NCBI GenBank assembly: GCA_016211195.1
Contig: JACQSS010000006.1
Coordinates: 1-46,473, forward strand
From: Candidatus Woesearchaeota archaeon
Lineage (GTDB): Archaea; Nanobdellota; Nanobdellia; Woesearchaeales; JAGVYF01
Direction: 5' to 3'
Length of the DNA stretch: 46,473 nucleotides
In this document: positions 25,934 through 35,063 of the stretch, piece by piece
Position numbering within the stretch: position 1 is the stretch's first letter
How the letters are laid out: each line of letters starts with the position of its first letter
Notes under the pieces: model-generated
The model's input: only the letters and a program-made list of their open reading frames with translations
What the model was told of the DNA's origin: nothing
Database searches by the model: none
Made by a program: the position numbers and the translations under genes

Positions 25934-26542
25934 CTATCCCACCATCAGCAACATGAGCTTGTTGATATCAGCAAAAGCCTTGTCCGTTAGCTTATCCTGC
26001 TTTTTGACGAGGTTCCGATACACACCGTCAATGAACAATGCATTCATCTTCCATTTCGAGAAAACCTCACTACGGGAGAAGATATAGTGCTGATGGGCCA
26101 TATGGGAGAGTGCTACGCTGCAGAATGCAGCGACAGCAAGTGAATTGTCTGACCCAAGCCCGACAAGGAGAAAAGGAGCTGCTGCTGAGGCTGCATACCA
26201 TCCAAAATGTGAAAAGGGGCGAAGTTGTTCATGACCATCCAGTGGAAGGATTGTCCTCAAATCTTCCAGCTTTGGCACAAAATCCTTCTTATAGAGGTAG
26301 AACCGCAACGGATTTAATTTGCACAGATAAGGTTCATATGTTGTCCTATAATCTTTTTCCAGTGAGCAGACGAGAGGAAATGCACCGTGGTGTGCCGTAT
26401 CAAGATAGGTGTATTGTTCTGCTGCTGCAAAGGCATTGGTGTATGCACACCGAAGCTCCTGAGCACTTAACGAACTGGATGCGATAATTTTTTCGTAGAG
26501 CGTCTCAGATGTATTCTTCATCATCCATCGGTCTGTCTTCAT
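25934..26542 (-). CDS. Hypothetical protein with putative membrane segment
   Basis: Intact 202-aa ORF; hydrophobic 'WYAASAAAPFLLVGLGSDNSLAVAAFCSVALS'. Start may be 26524 or 26521. Confidence 0.6.
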   Translation of the reverse strand: MKTDRWMMKNTSETLYEKIIASSSLSAQELRCAYTNAFAAAEQYTYLDTAHHGAFPLVCSLEKDYRTTYEPYLCKLNPLRFYLYKKDFVPKLEDLRTILPLDGHEQLRPFSHFGWYAASAAAPFLLVGLGSDNSLAVAAFCSVALSHMAHQHYIFSRSEVFSKWKMNALFIDGVYRNLVKKQDKLTDKAFADINKLMLLMVG

Positions 26543-26876
26543 GCTCCTCAGGTGCAGGCGGTGCTGGTGCTTTCACATCTCCTGCTACCTTCCCAGTGAC
26601 CTCCATCTTGCCGAATTTGCCTGCAGAGAGCTGCAGCTCACCTTGCCACTCCTTGACATAGCCGTTTGTAATCTGGACAATGTCACCGACGTTAATAGCA
26701 TCCACCTCATCGTTCCAGAGCGTTAACTTCACCTGGCCCGAATCATCCTTCACGATTGCATTACAGACACGGCCGTCCTTGCCGAATTTTGAGAACGTAC
26801 GAATCGAATCCTTGCTGACTACTTCTACAGTCACGTCGACTTTCCCCTGATTTGATTGAAGTTCCTTTATTTTCAT
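26505..26876 (-). CDS. OB-fold single-stranded nucleic-acid-binding protein (RPA/SOSS-B-like)
   Basis: 'VDVTVEVVSKDSIRTFSKFGKDGRVCNAIVKDDSGQVKLTLWNDEVDAINVGDIVQITNGYVKEWQGELQLSAGKFGKME' is a typical single OB-fold. Confidence 0.85.
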   Translation of the reverse strand: MKIKELQSNQGKVDVTVEVVSKDSIRTFSKFGKDGRVCNAIVKDDSGQVKLTLWNDEVDAINVGDIVQITNGYVKEWQGELQLSAGKFGKMEVTGKVAGDVKAPAPPAPEEHEDRPMDDEEYI

Positions 26877-26877
26877 G

Positions 26878-28386
26878 CTACATCACCTTTCCCTGCCCCT
26901 CAAATGGAGCGCCGTCAAAGAGTGCACCAAGGACACGGAGCACGTCTTGCTCCGCAATGCGGATCTGCCTGCCCGAGTCCCTATCCCGTAAGGTTACCTC
27001 TTTCTTTGTGAGAGAATCGTAATCAACAGTTATGCAGAAGGGCGTTCCTGTTTCATCTTCACGGAGATACCGGCGACCGATGGTCCCGCTCTCGTCATAC
27101 TTTGCAACATACACCTTGCTTATGGTTGCATAAAGCTGCTGCGCGTGCTCAGCCAGCCCATCTTTTTTCATCAGGGGCAAAACTGCGACTTTAACTGGAG
27201 CAAGCACATAAGGAACCTTGAACATGGGTTTGCCTTCACCCTTTTCAGCAGCCTGATAGAAAAGGTCCATGACCGCAAAGGCAGGTCTGTCTGTGCCAAA
27301 TGCGATTTCGAGTATGTGCGGATGCATCTTGCCCCCTTCTTCTGCCTGCACAGACAATATGACACCGGACTTTTTTTCGTGTTGCTGGAGGTCATAATCA
27401 GTTCTGTCATGCACACCGCAGCATTCAGTCCAACCAAAAGACTGTAGTTCAATTTCAACATCCCATGCATCATCTGCATAAAAAGCCTTTTCATCTGGGT
27501 GGTGCTGCCGCAGCCTGAGCTTGTTTTGTGGAATCCCCATCCCGATGAATAACTCGAATGCGAGATGGAGCAGCCAGGCGTATGCTTTGCTTTTCATATA
27601 TCCCCGCGTCATCGCCTCTTCGACAGAAAGCCATACTGGTGCCTTTTTATCTACTTGCAACTGATGTGACCAGAATGGGAGGATATTATTCTTAACGGAG
27701 TCATATGCCGCGAATGTATTTTTCTGATGGGGAAACAGGAAGAGTTGCCCTTCAGCTTGTGTGAATTCCCTGCACCGCAGCAGATGCTGTCTTGGGGAAA
27801 TCTCGTTGCGATATGCTTTTCCAATCTGGAACACGCCAAATGGCAGTTTCTTACGGAAATGGTCATAATACCGGAGGAACGGAAGATATGTTGTTGTCGC
27901 TGTCTCTGGCCTGTTATAAGCTTCTGTGTCTACTCCGATGGTCGTGCGCATCATCAGGTTATGCTTGATAATGCGCTCTTCAAATGGGCCTTTGCAATTT
28001 GGGCATTTCATCTGCTTTTCCTTGACCAAAGAAAGCAGCTCATCATCATTAGTGCACTGAGGCGCATCCGGGAAAAACTCATGGATAAGCACATCTGCAC
28101 GGAACGCTGCCTTACAATTATAGCATTTAATCATTGGGTCGGTAAAGCCACCAAGGTGCCCGGAGGCTTCCCAGACCTCCTTCTGCATGACTGTCGGGCA
28201 TTCCACTTCCCAGAACTCATTGCGCTGGAAGATGTGACGGATAGCCTGCTCTATGTTATGCTTAAGCAGTTTCCCGTTTGGACCATAAGTATAGAACCCG
28301 GCAAGCCCCCCGTAAATCTCAGGGCTTGGACCCCAGACAAACCCTTTCTGCTGGAGAAAACTCATGAATTCCTTTGTATCAGCCAT
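26878..28386 (-). CDS. glyS: Glycyl-tRNA synthetase (archaeal/eukaryal alpha2 type)
   Basis: 'GFVWGPSPEIYGGLAGFYTYGPNGKLLKHNIE', 'EVECPTVMQKEVWEASGHLGGFTDPM', 'FRNEISPRQHLLRCREFTQAEGQLF', C-term anticodon-binding domain. Confidence 0.95.
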   Translation of the reverse strand: MADTKEFMSFLQQKGFVWGPSPEIYGGLAGFYTYGPNGKLLKHNIEQAIRHIFQRNEFWEVECPTVMQKEVWEASGHLGGFTDPMIKCYNCKAAFRADVLIHEFFPDAPQCTNDDELLSLVKEKQMKCPNCKGPFEERIIKHNLMMRTTIGVDTEAYNRPETATTTYLPFLRYYDHFRKKLPFGVFQIGKAYRNEISPRQHLLRCREFTQAEGQLFLFPHQKNTFAAYDSVKNNILPFWSHQLQVDKKAPVWLSVEEAMTRGYMKSKAYAWLLHLAFELFIGMGIPQNKLRLRQHHPDEKAFYADDAWDVEIELQSFGWTECCGVHDRTDYDLQQHEKKSGVILSVQAEEGGKMHPHILEIAFGTDRPAFAVMDLFYQAAEKGEGKPMFKVPYVLAPVKVAVLPLMKKDGLAEHAQQLYATISKVYVAKYDESGTIGRRYLREDETGTPFCITVDYDSLTKKEVTLRDRDSGRQIRIAEQDVLRVLGALFDGAPFEGQGKVM

Positions 28387-28408
28387 TGTGGGGAAAAACC
28401 AAGAAGCT

Positions 28409-28867
28409 TTATTTAAATGTTTGGTCGTTCACTTCCTGTAGATTCAGATACGGCGGCAAATCATCGGTCAGGTCAATCAACGCAAAGGAGAATGGCTCTT
28501 CCTGACCCATATAATATGGCACGTGGATGACTTTTATGCCGGCTGCAAGAGCGTCATCAAGGTCTCCTCCCCCGTCAGTGATGAAGACGGTTTTTTCTTT
28601 TGGCACGCCAAAGTCTGAGCAGATGCATTGAAAATCTTTGCAATGATTGACCATCTGTTCCCGCGCATACACCGCAGCGATGTTGTCCTGAACAGCAAGC
28701 CGTTCAATGGCTGGCAGGACACCATTTCTGAGTGGGGCATCGGTTGCAATGACGAATGTCCTGTCTGCATACTTGTCCAGGAATTCATAAAAGCCATTGC
28801 GTGGAACGGCAGCATCTCCTGCAGCAACGATAGTGCCATGCAAGTCAAAGATTATCAGTTCAATCAT
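28409..28867 (-). CDS. HAD-family hydrolase
   Basis: 'IELIIFDLHGTIVAAGD' (DxxGT motif I) and 'VFITDGGGDLDDALAAGIKVIHV' motif IV region. Confidence 0.75.
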   Translation of the reverse strand: MIELIIFDLHGTIVAAGDAAVPRNGFYEFLDKYADRTFVIATDAPLRNGVLPAIERLAVQDNIAAVYAREQMVNHCKDFQCICSDFGVPKEKTVFITDGGGDLDDALAAGIKVIHVPYYMGQEEPFSFALIDLTDDLPPYLNLQEVNDQTFK

Positions 28868-28893
28868 GCCACAACGAAAAGAGGTTCACTACT

Positions 28894-29700
28894 TCAATGT
28901 TTCTCTATAAAGAGTCGCATATGCTCAACAAAATCATAGGCTTCCTTGTACAATTCTTCATATTCTTTCCCGTGAACTTCTTTCTTTTCACGGTGAAGGA
29001 TTGCCTTTGAGAGTGCATAGAACTTCGCTGGGACATGTGCATGCTTCTTGTTCATGAGACCTGGCCTGACCAGCTTATCCTGCATCATGTCTGCTATGTG
29101 TTCCGGCGACGGCGGGACTGCACCAAGCTTCATCAAGGCTGCATGAGCAGCGTCAATGACTGCCCAGTAGAGGTCAAGGGTTGCCTGCATCAGATGCCAC
29201 CTGCTGTTAACCAATGTTCTGGGCGCCCTGCCATAATAGGTCCAGACACTTTCCTGTGTCGGCCTGATACGGCCCATGAACAGCAACGCCTGCAATGGAT
29301 CAAAGAAGCCTGTATCGACGACTGCAATCCCATCACGCAGGATATTGATGGCAACTGGATCTGAATTCCGGACATAATCCCAGAATGCGGACAGTTTGAG
29401 GGTAGTGACGTGAAGACGCGGGCTTGTGTCAACGATGATTTTCTCGACAATGATACGATATGCCTCAACAATCTCCGGTGTGAGGCGCATGGAGACATCA
29501 TCAACAATGACCATGATGTCGATGTCATTGTATTTTTCTTTCTGGAAGGAGCGTGCAACGGAGCCAAAAATCACCACAGCCTTAAGAAATTCCTTGAATT
29601 CAGTATAGAGGCGCTTTGCAAACTCATACGCAGTCTTCATGTCCTCTTCCCTGTATTTGGAAACGTTCTTGTGCACGGTCTTTTTGAGGTCAAACTGCAT
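28894..29700 (-). CDS. Nucleotidyltransferase-domain protein
   Basis: 'KAVVIFGSVARSFQKEKYNDIDIMVIVDD' = GS-x(n)-DxD of the NTase/MNT superfamily, plus helical C-terminal region. Confidence 0.85.
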   Translation of the reverse strand: MQFDLKKTVHKNVSKYREEDMKTAYEFAKRLYTEFKEFLKAVVIFGSVARSFQKEKYNDIDIMVIVDDVSMRLTPEIVEAYRIIVEKIIVDTSPRLHVTTLKLSAFWDYVRNSDPVAINILRDGIAVVDTGFFDPLQALLFMGRIRPTQESVWTYYGRAPRTLVNSRWHLMQATLDLYWAVIDAAHAALMKLGAVPPSPEHIADMMQDKLVRPGLMNKKHAHVPAKFYALSKAILHREKKEVHGKEYEELYKEAYDFVEHMRLFIEKH

Positions 29701-29756
29701 ATGTCTCTCGAGGGGAAGTGACTATATTAAGATTTGTAACTATTAGAGAATAGGAA

Positions 29757-31334
29757 CTATAATAACCGTATCTCGTCATACTCCTTGTTGCTGGATGCAA
29801 GCAGCCGCGGCAGAAACCGGTCTTTCAATGCCACATATTCTGGCCGTGTCGTGTGCTGTAGGACGACGGCTCCCAGTTCGTAATTGACCAGCAATCGCGC
29901 AAAGCGCTCAGCATGAAACTGTGCACCTTCTTGACCTTTCTTTGCCAAAGCGAGCAAGGCTGAGCCGACAAGCTGTTCCATCTCTCCGAGCATACGCGTG
30001 GACCTCTCTGGAGAAAGGCGCCTCTTCAGCCCGCCCGTGTAATAGCCAAGCGCCGCTTTCCAGCCGCCTTTCCCGACGAGCTTGAGGGCAGTGAGTGCCT
30101 GTATCTGGGACGTCCCTTCATAAATAGGGAACACCAGTGCATCGCGTGCGAATTGCTCAACGAGATAATCTTTCATGAAACCGCTGCCACCGTGCACCTG
30201 CACAGCCAGCCTGCAGAGACGGACACATTCCTCAGCCAGGTAATATTTAGACAGCAGTGTCAATGTCCGTGCGCGCCGTTCGTACATTTCAGGCTGATGG
30301 GTCTTCATGTCAACACAGTATGCCGCTTCATAGAGCAGGGAACGCATGCCGAGCAATGTCAGAGACATATCCTCGAGCAGATTAGCCATTGCCGGGAGTT
30401 CCCTGAGGCTTTTGCCAAACTGATGACGCTCTTTTGCATAGCGCTGTGCTTCGATAACAGCAGCTTGTGCCACCCCAAGCGCCTGTGCGCAGACACCAAG
30501 CCGGGCACTGTACATAAGATGGAGCATTTGCTCAAGGCCAGCACCTTTCTTGCCAACAAGATGCGCAACTGCATTATCATAAACAATTGTTCCGGTCAAC
30601 GATGCATGCAACCCCAGTTTCTCTTCAACCTTGGTATTCTGCACTTTTCCGGCATTCTCAGCAGACGAGACAAGATACATGCTCAGTCCCTTCATCGTCC
30701 CATGCGTTTCCTTAAACGTCTCTGCGTCGCGTGCGAGCACAAGATGGACGGTCGCATCGCAATTTGAGATGAATTGCTTGTTGCCTGACAGGAAGATACC
30801 TTGTTCTGTCTGGACTGCTTTCGTAATGATCTGCCGCAGGTCGCTTCCTGCTCCGGACTCTGTCAAGACCATTGCACCTATCTCTGAACCATCCAGCAAG
30901 CCGGGCACATGGTTATCATATAATTCCTGCCCACCAAACAAATCAATGGTTTCCGCAACCCCGTCGCTTAAGCCATAACGCACCATGAGGGCTGGATCTG
31001 CCTGTGCCATCAATTCATAGACGGCCATTGACGTAAAGAATGGGAAATGCAACGTTTTCATGAGCGTCATGCCGATAAAGCCTGCTTCGGCAAGCTCTTT
31101 GTACGCTTGCGCAATCCCGGGAGCAAGCCCTTTTGCGTATCGATCATTCTCACTGACACCAGTGCTAAATTTGCCTGCGAGGTCTCCTGCCAATTCACAA
31201 AGAAGCGCGCAGTCATCCAGCGTCTTATCATTGTAATGACAGAGGATACCGGGCAGGTACGCACTTTTCTCCATCATCCAGACAAGGTCTTCATTGACCT
31301 TGTAGAGATTCTTTTTCTTCCTGACTGCGACCAC
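29757..31334 (-). CDS. Acyl-CoA dehydrogenase
   Basis: 'GAMVLTESGAGSDLRQIITKAVQTEQGIFLSGNKQFISNCDATVHLVLAR', 'AQRYAKERHQFGKSLRELPAMANLLEDM', 'VQVHGGSGFMKDYLVEQFARDALVFPIYEGTSQIQ'. Confidence 0.95.
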   Translation of the reverse strand: MVAVRKKKNLYKVNEDLVWMMEKSAYLPGILCHYNDKTLDDCALLCELAGDLAGKFSTGVSENDRYAKGLAPGIAQAYKELAEAGFIGMTLMKTLHFPFFTSMAVYELMAQADPALMVRYGLSDGVAETIDLFGGQELYDNHVPGLLDGSEIGAMVLTESGAGSDLRQIITKAVQTEQGIFLSGNKQFISNCDATVHLVLARDAETFKETHGTMKGLSMYLVSSAENAGKVQNTKVEEKLGLHASLTGTIVYDNAVAHLVGKKGAGLEQMLHLMYSARLGVCAQALGVAQAAVIEAQRYAKERHQFGKSLRELPAMANLLEDMSLTLLGMRSLLYEAAYCVDMKTHQPEMYERRARTLTLLSKYYLAEECVRLCRLAVQVHGGSGFMKDYLVEQFARDALVFPIYEGTSQIQALTALKLVGKGGWKAALGYYTGGLKRRLSPERSTRMLGEMEQLVGSALLALAKKGQEGAQFHAERFARLLVNYELGAVVLQHTTRPEYVALKDRFLPRLLASSNKEYDEIRLL

Positions 31335-31365
31335 AGAAAATCCATGATGTCTGGTTATAAAAAAG

Positions 31366-33465
31366 TTACTGCGAGATCACCAATTTTACTGTGCCAAGCA
31401 TCTGTGTCTGTGGATAATCTATCTTCAGGTCCTTTTTGGTGGAGCCAGAGACCTCATAGACAGCCCCATAAGCCGTCATGCCCTTGAGAAGGTCTGTACC
31501 GACGCTTTCAAGATGCAATCCGTTCTGATCGGGGACAGTCAGCGTTATCTCACTTCCCTTCGTAACCGTTACTTTCATCACTTCGTCGCCAGACGATTCT
31601 TTCAGATTGTTCGCGGCAGTAGTCAACAGGACGTCGTGAGTGCTCTTGCCTGAGATATCCTGCACGCCAAGGTCAATCATCAGGCCGCCTTCGGTGACAA
31701 TGATGACTTTATCAGTGCCCACATTACCGTTTCCGTTCAGGTCAACACCTATCTTGGTACCATTTGCCGGAACCGCAAAATTGAACGTCTTGCCGCTAAA
31801 GCTGAAGCTCCCTGCGCCTGCGCCGTTCCCATCAATATCATATGTTGCATCGCGCGTGACACCTGCAAGGTCCTTTATCTGCACTTTCTTATTATCCCGA
31901 TCCAGCGAGAGAAGCTGGTAGACATAGGTCAGTCCTTTCTCGGAATTTGAGTCCGTCAACACGAAATAGTCATCACGGGCGATGTTGCCCGCACTGTCTT
32001 CGGTGAAAACAAGGCTACGGCTGTCGTCGCCAAACCGGAACGTATTGGTGGAATCCATGAATGGTACCGTATAGCTCTTGCCTTGCGTATTCGTGAAACT
32101 CAACTCATAATTGCGGGCATTGCGATGACGGAGCTCAACGGTGCTTGTTTTCTGCTTTGCAAACCCATCATAGACAAGCCCCCAATTCGGCGCCAGCAAG
32201 CTCTCTGGTTCCAGAAGATGATTACGGACGTCTTCACCGACGGGCACATAGACATCATTTTCCGTCCCTTTGGCATCGGCGCGATATTTGAGGAGGTCTA
32301 TGTGCATCAAACCGCCACGACTGGTCGCCCGTATCATGACACGACCTCTGTCCAGCGAGATATCATCTACCCGGACATTACGCTCGAACTGATTATTACC
32401 CGCATCATTATCGGTTAGCTCCACTTGACCAGCGCCGATGAATAGCTCTACCCGATCATCTTCTTCATCATTAAGAATGTCCTTGACTGCGAGACTCAAT
32501 GCATCATCGACCTTAAAAAGGTCACCAATCCTCAAGTCAGGAGATGATTTGCCATTGACAGTAAGCCGTGCCTTGTTGTTCCGCGAATCAACAAGAGTTG
32601 CCTCTACCTCGTATTCCTTGTCTCCGCGCATGAACGTCTGACTGCTGCCCTCTACCAGCAGCGCACTATCGCTGCCACGCAATAATTTCAATGAGACTCC
32701 TTTCTTATCTGGATCAGTCTGTGCAGCAACAATAGTATAAGGTGTTCCAAAGAAGGACATGCGTACCCCAACCATATCATCAAGTCGGTTGTCAGTGCTT
32801 ATCCTGCTTTCGAACCCCCGCGCAAAGTCAATGACATATTCGAACAGGTCATCACCTTGCGTGAACTTGAGGTAATCTGCGACTTTATTAGCACGGTTTT
32901 TTTCATAGGCAAGCTTGCCGGATTCTATAGCATCGTCTGCATCGCCCCCAAAGCGTAGCAGGTATTTCATTTCAATCAAGCCATTTGGCCCGGACACCTT
33001 GGTTGTCGACAGTGCTTTAAGGTCATTCTCGCTCAGCACCTGCTTCCTGCTACCCAGGGCCTTGCCGACATAAATATCTTGGAAGAGGAACTCTTCTGCG
33101 CTGAGCTTTTTCTCAACGCATTGAGCATCCTTGCAGAGATCCGGACAGGTGATATTGTATATGGCTTTGCCCAGCACACATTTCTGGAGGACATTGCCTG
33201 CACAAGCATCTTTCTCGCACACAGGCTTTTTTTCCTGGGGCGTTTCCGCTTCCTCTTTTTCTGGTTCCTCTTCCTTCTCTTCCGTTGGAGCCATTTCCTT
33301 TGGTTTCTCTATTTTCTCGACTTTTTCTTCAGGCGCACCGACTTCGACTGGCTTCGCTACGTCCTGTTCTTCAACTTCAACAGGAATCTCTTCTTCTGCT
33401 TCGAAAAAGACGCAGCCACCAAGAAACAGCATGACGACAAAAAAGAAAAGAGACTTATGAAACAT
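31366..33465 (-). CDS. Surface lipoprotein, S-layer-like beta-rich protein with Pro/Glu/Lys-rich linker
   Basis: Signal peptide with lipobox 'FLGGC', acidic E/P/K linker, Cys cluster 'CEKDACAGNVLQKCVLGKAIYNITCPDLCKDAQC', then 'SFFGTPYTIVAAQTDPDKKGVSLKLLRGSDSALLVEG...VNGKSSPDLRIGDLFKVDDALSLAVKDI'. Confidence 0.7.
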   Translation of the reverse strand: MFHKSLFFFVVMLFLGGCVFFEAEEEIPVEVEEQDVAKPVEVGAPEEKVEKIEKPKEMAPTEEKEEEPEKEEAETPQEKKPVCEKDACAGNVLQKCVLGKAIYNITCPDLCKDAQCVEKKLSAEEFLFQDIYVGKALGSRKQVLSENDLKALSTTKVSGPNGLIEMKYLLRFGGDADDAIESGKLAYEKNRANKVADYLKFTQGDDLFEYVIDFARGFESRISTDNRLDDMVGVRMSFFGTPYTIVAAQTDPDKKGVSLKLLRGSDSALLVEGSSQTFMRGDKEYEVEATLVDSRNNKARLTVNGKSSPDLRIGDLFKVDDALSLAVKDILNDEEDDRVELFIGAGQVELTDNDAGNNQFERNVRVDDISLDRGRVMIRATSRGGLMHIDLLKYRADAKGTENDVYVPVGEDVRNHLLEPESLLAPNWGLVYDGFAKQKTSTVELRHRNARNYELSFTNTQGKSYTVPFMDSTNTFRFGDDSRSLVFTEDSAGNIARDDYFVLTDSNSEKGLTYVYQLLSLDRDNKKVQIKDLAGVTRDATYDIDGNGAGAGSFSFSGKTFNFAVPANGTKIGVDLNGNGNVGTDKVIIVTEGGLMIDLGVQDISGKSTHDVLLTTAANNLKESSGDEVMKVTVTKGSEITLTVPDQNGLHLESVGTDLLKGMTAYGAVYEVSGSTKKDLKIDYPQTQMLGTVKLVISQ

Positions 33466-33495
33466 AGATAGTCACCCCAATTTGCATGCAACTGT

Positions 33496-34845
33496 TCAAG
33501 GCATTGTATTATTTAAATGTTGCCCGAACATGCCCATCCCGCCCAGAAGTGTATGGTCACGACCAGCATACAGCTGCAGACCTACGGGAACTTTATCGAT
33601 AAGACCACAGGGAACAACGCCTGCGCAGATGCCAGCAAGATTTGCGGGAATAGTGAATGCATCATAGGCATATGCTGCTTCGGGGGATGGCAATTTCCCG
33701 AGCAGGTGCGGCAGTTCCGGCGTTGTCGGCATCGCCAGCAGGTCAACAATCTTAAACGCTTTTTCAAACTCGTCGCGTATCGCTCGGGCAGCGCGTAGTG
33801 CCTTGCGATAGTACCGGCCTTCATGCTCTGCGCAACTGATGATGCGTCCGCCAAGAATGCGACGGAGCACTTCTTCGTTGCACGCTTCTTCGATGCGCCG
33901 ACCATAGCGCCGGCCATCAAATTTCCGCGTGCCGGAGAAGAACTCCGTATACACTATGGGATAATATGCCTGCACCGCAAGCGTGACGTACCTGAAATCA
34001 AGCTCGACGAGCTTCAAGTGCTTTTCTTTTGCAACGGCCAGCACCTTTTCCTTAATGAGGCGATAGATTTTCTTGTCTGTACACAATGCTTCAAACGCAG
34101 GGGAGAGCGCAATGGTTTTCGGCAGCTGCTGCACATGGACCGGCTCCGATAGTGTCATGGGATCATTCTCACTCCGACCAGCAATAACATCAAACAGCAA
34201 TGCACAGCCAAAGGTATCGGGTGCCAATGGGCCTATCTGATCAAGGCTCATGGACAGGTCAATCAATCCATACCGCGAGACACGACCGTATGATGGTTTC
34301 ATGCCCACGATGCCGCAATGCGATGCCGGGTTCCGGATGCTGCCCCCGGTATCAGAACCCAGGGCAAGGTCACAGAAGCCCACAGCCACTGCTGCTGCGC
34401 TTCCTGATGATGAACCACCCGGAACGCGTTTCGGCGCAACGGGATTTATTGTCGGGCCAAAAGCACTGGTCTCACCCGAAATGCCGCAGGCGAATTCATC
34501 CATATTTGTCATGCCCAGCACAATGCCCCCTTCGGCAATGATCCGTTCAATAACATCTGCATTGTATGTTCCCTTGTACGCGTCCAGCGTTCGCGATGCG
34601 CATGAAATCGGCATGCCCTGCACATTGATGTTGGCTTTTACACCGAGAGTTAACCCGAACAACTTACCTTTCCTCGATCCCTTGTCCAACTCAAGCGCGC
34701 GGACCAGCGCTTCCTTTTCTGCCACGTACAGAAATGCATTGATGCGCGGATTCTCTTTCTTGATAAGAGCCAATTGGGTGCGCACATGCTCAACGCATGA
34801 CAGCTTCCCCGTCTTCAAATTTTCAAGTAACTCCTGCGTTACCAT
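33496..34845 (-). CDS. gatA: Asp-tRNA(Asn)/Glu-tRNA(Gln) amidotransferase subunit A
   Basis: Amidase signature 'GMTNMDEFACGISGETSAFGPTINPVAPKRVPGGSSSGSAAAVAVGFCDLALGSDTGGSIRNPASHCGIVGMKPSYGRVSRYGLI'. The more upstream start 34869 gives 8 extra residues. Confidence 0.95.
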   Translation of the reverse strand: MVTQELLENLKTGKLSCVEHVRTQLALIKKENPRINAFLYVAEKEALVRALELDKGSRKGKLFGLTLGVKANINVQGMPISCASRTLDAYKGTYNADVIERIIAEGGIVLGMTNMDEFACGISGETSAFGPTINPVAPKRVPGGSSSGSAAAVAVGFCDLALGSDTGGSIRNPASHCGIVGMKPSYGRVSRYGLIDLSMSLDQIGPLAPDTFGCALLFDVIAGRSENDPMTLSEPVHVQQLPKTIALSPAFEALCTDKKIYRLIKEKVLAVAKEKHLKLVELDFRYVTLAVQAYYPIVYTEFFSGTRKFDGRRYGRRIEEACNEEVLRRILGGRIISCAEHEGRYYRKALRAARAIRDEFEKAFKIVDLLAMPTTPELPHLLGKLPSPEAAYAYDAFTIPANLAGICAGVVPCGLIDKVPVGLQLYAGRDHTLLGGMGMFGQHLNNTMP

Positions 34846-35063
34846 TTCTTCTTCTCTGCAACGATGCAATTGTCTTTTATTTTTGGCGCATTTTCCAGCA
34901 TGCGGCTGCTGAAACCATTATCGGTCTGTGTAGCACCATCCTTCCGCATTGAAGAGGGCCGTTCTGTGCCCAGCTCATAGGGGAGCTGGTCGATTTTCCC
35001 CAGCACCAGTAGGAATTCATCCATTATTTTTTTTGCTTGTTGTTCAATCTTTGTTTTGTCCAT
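34839..35063 (-). CDS. gatC: Amidotransferase subunit C-like
   Basis: Small ORF between gatB and gatA on the same strand; 'FLLVLGKIDQLPYELGTERPSSMRKDGATQTDNGFSSRMLENAPKIKDNCIVAEKKKW' ends with a GatC-like interaction tail. Confidence 0.75.
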   Translation of the reverse strand: MDKTKIEQQAKKIMDEFLLVLGKIDQLPYELGTERPSSMRKDGATQTDNGFSSRMLENAPKIKDNCIVAEKKKW

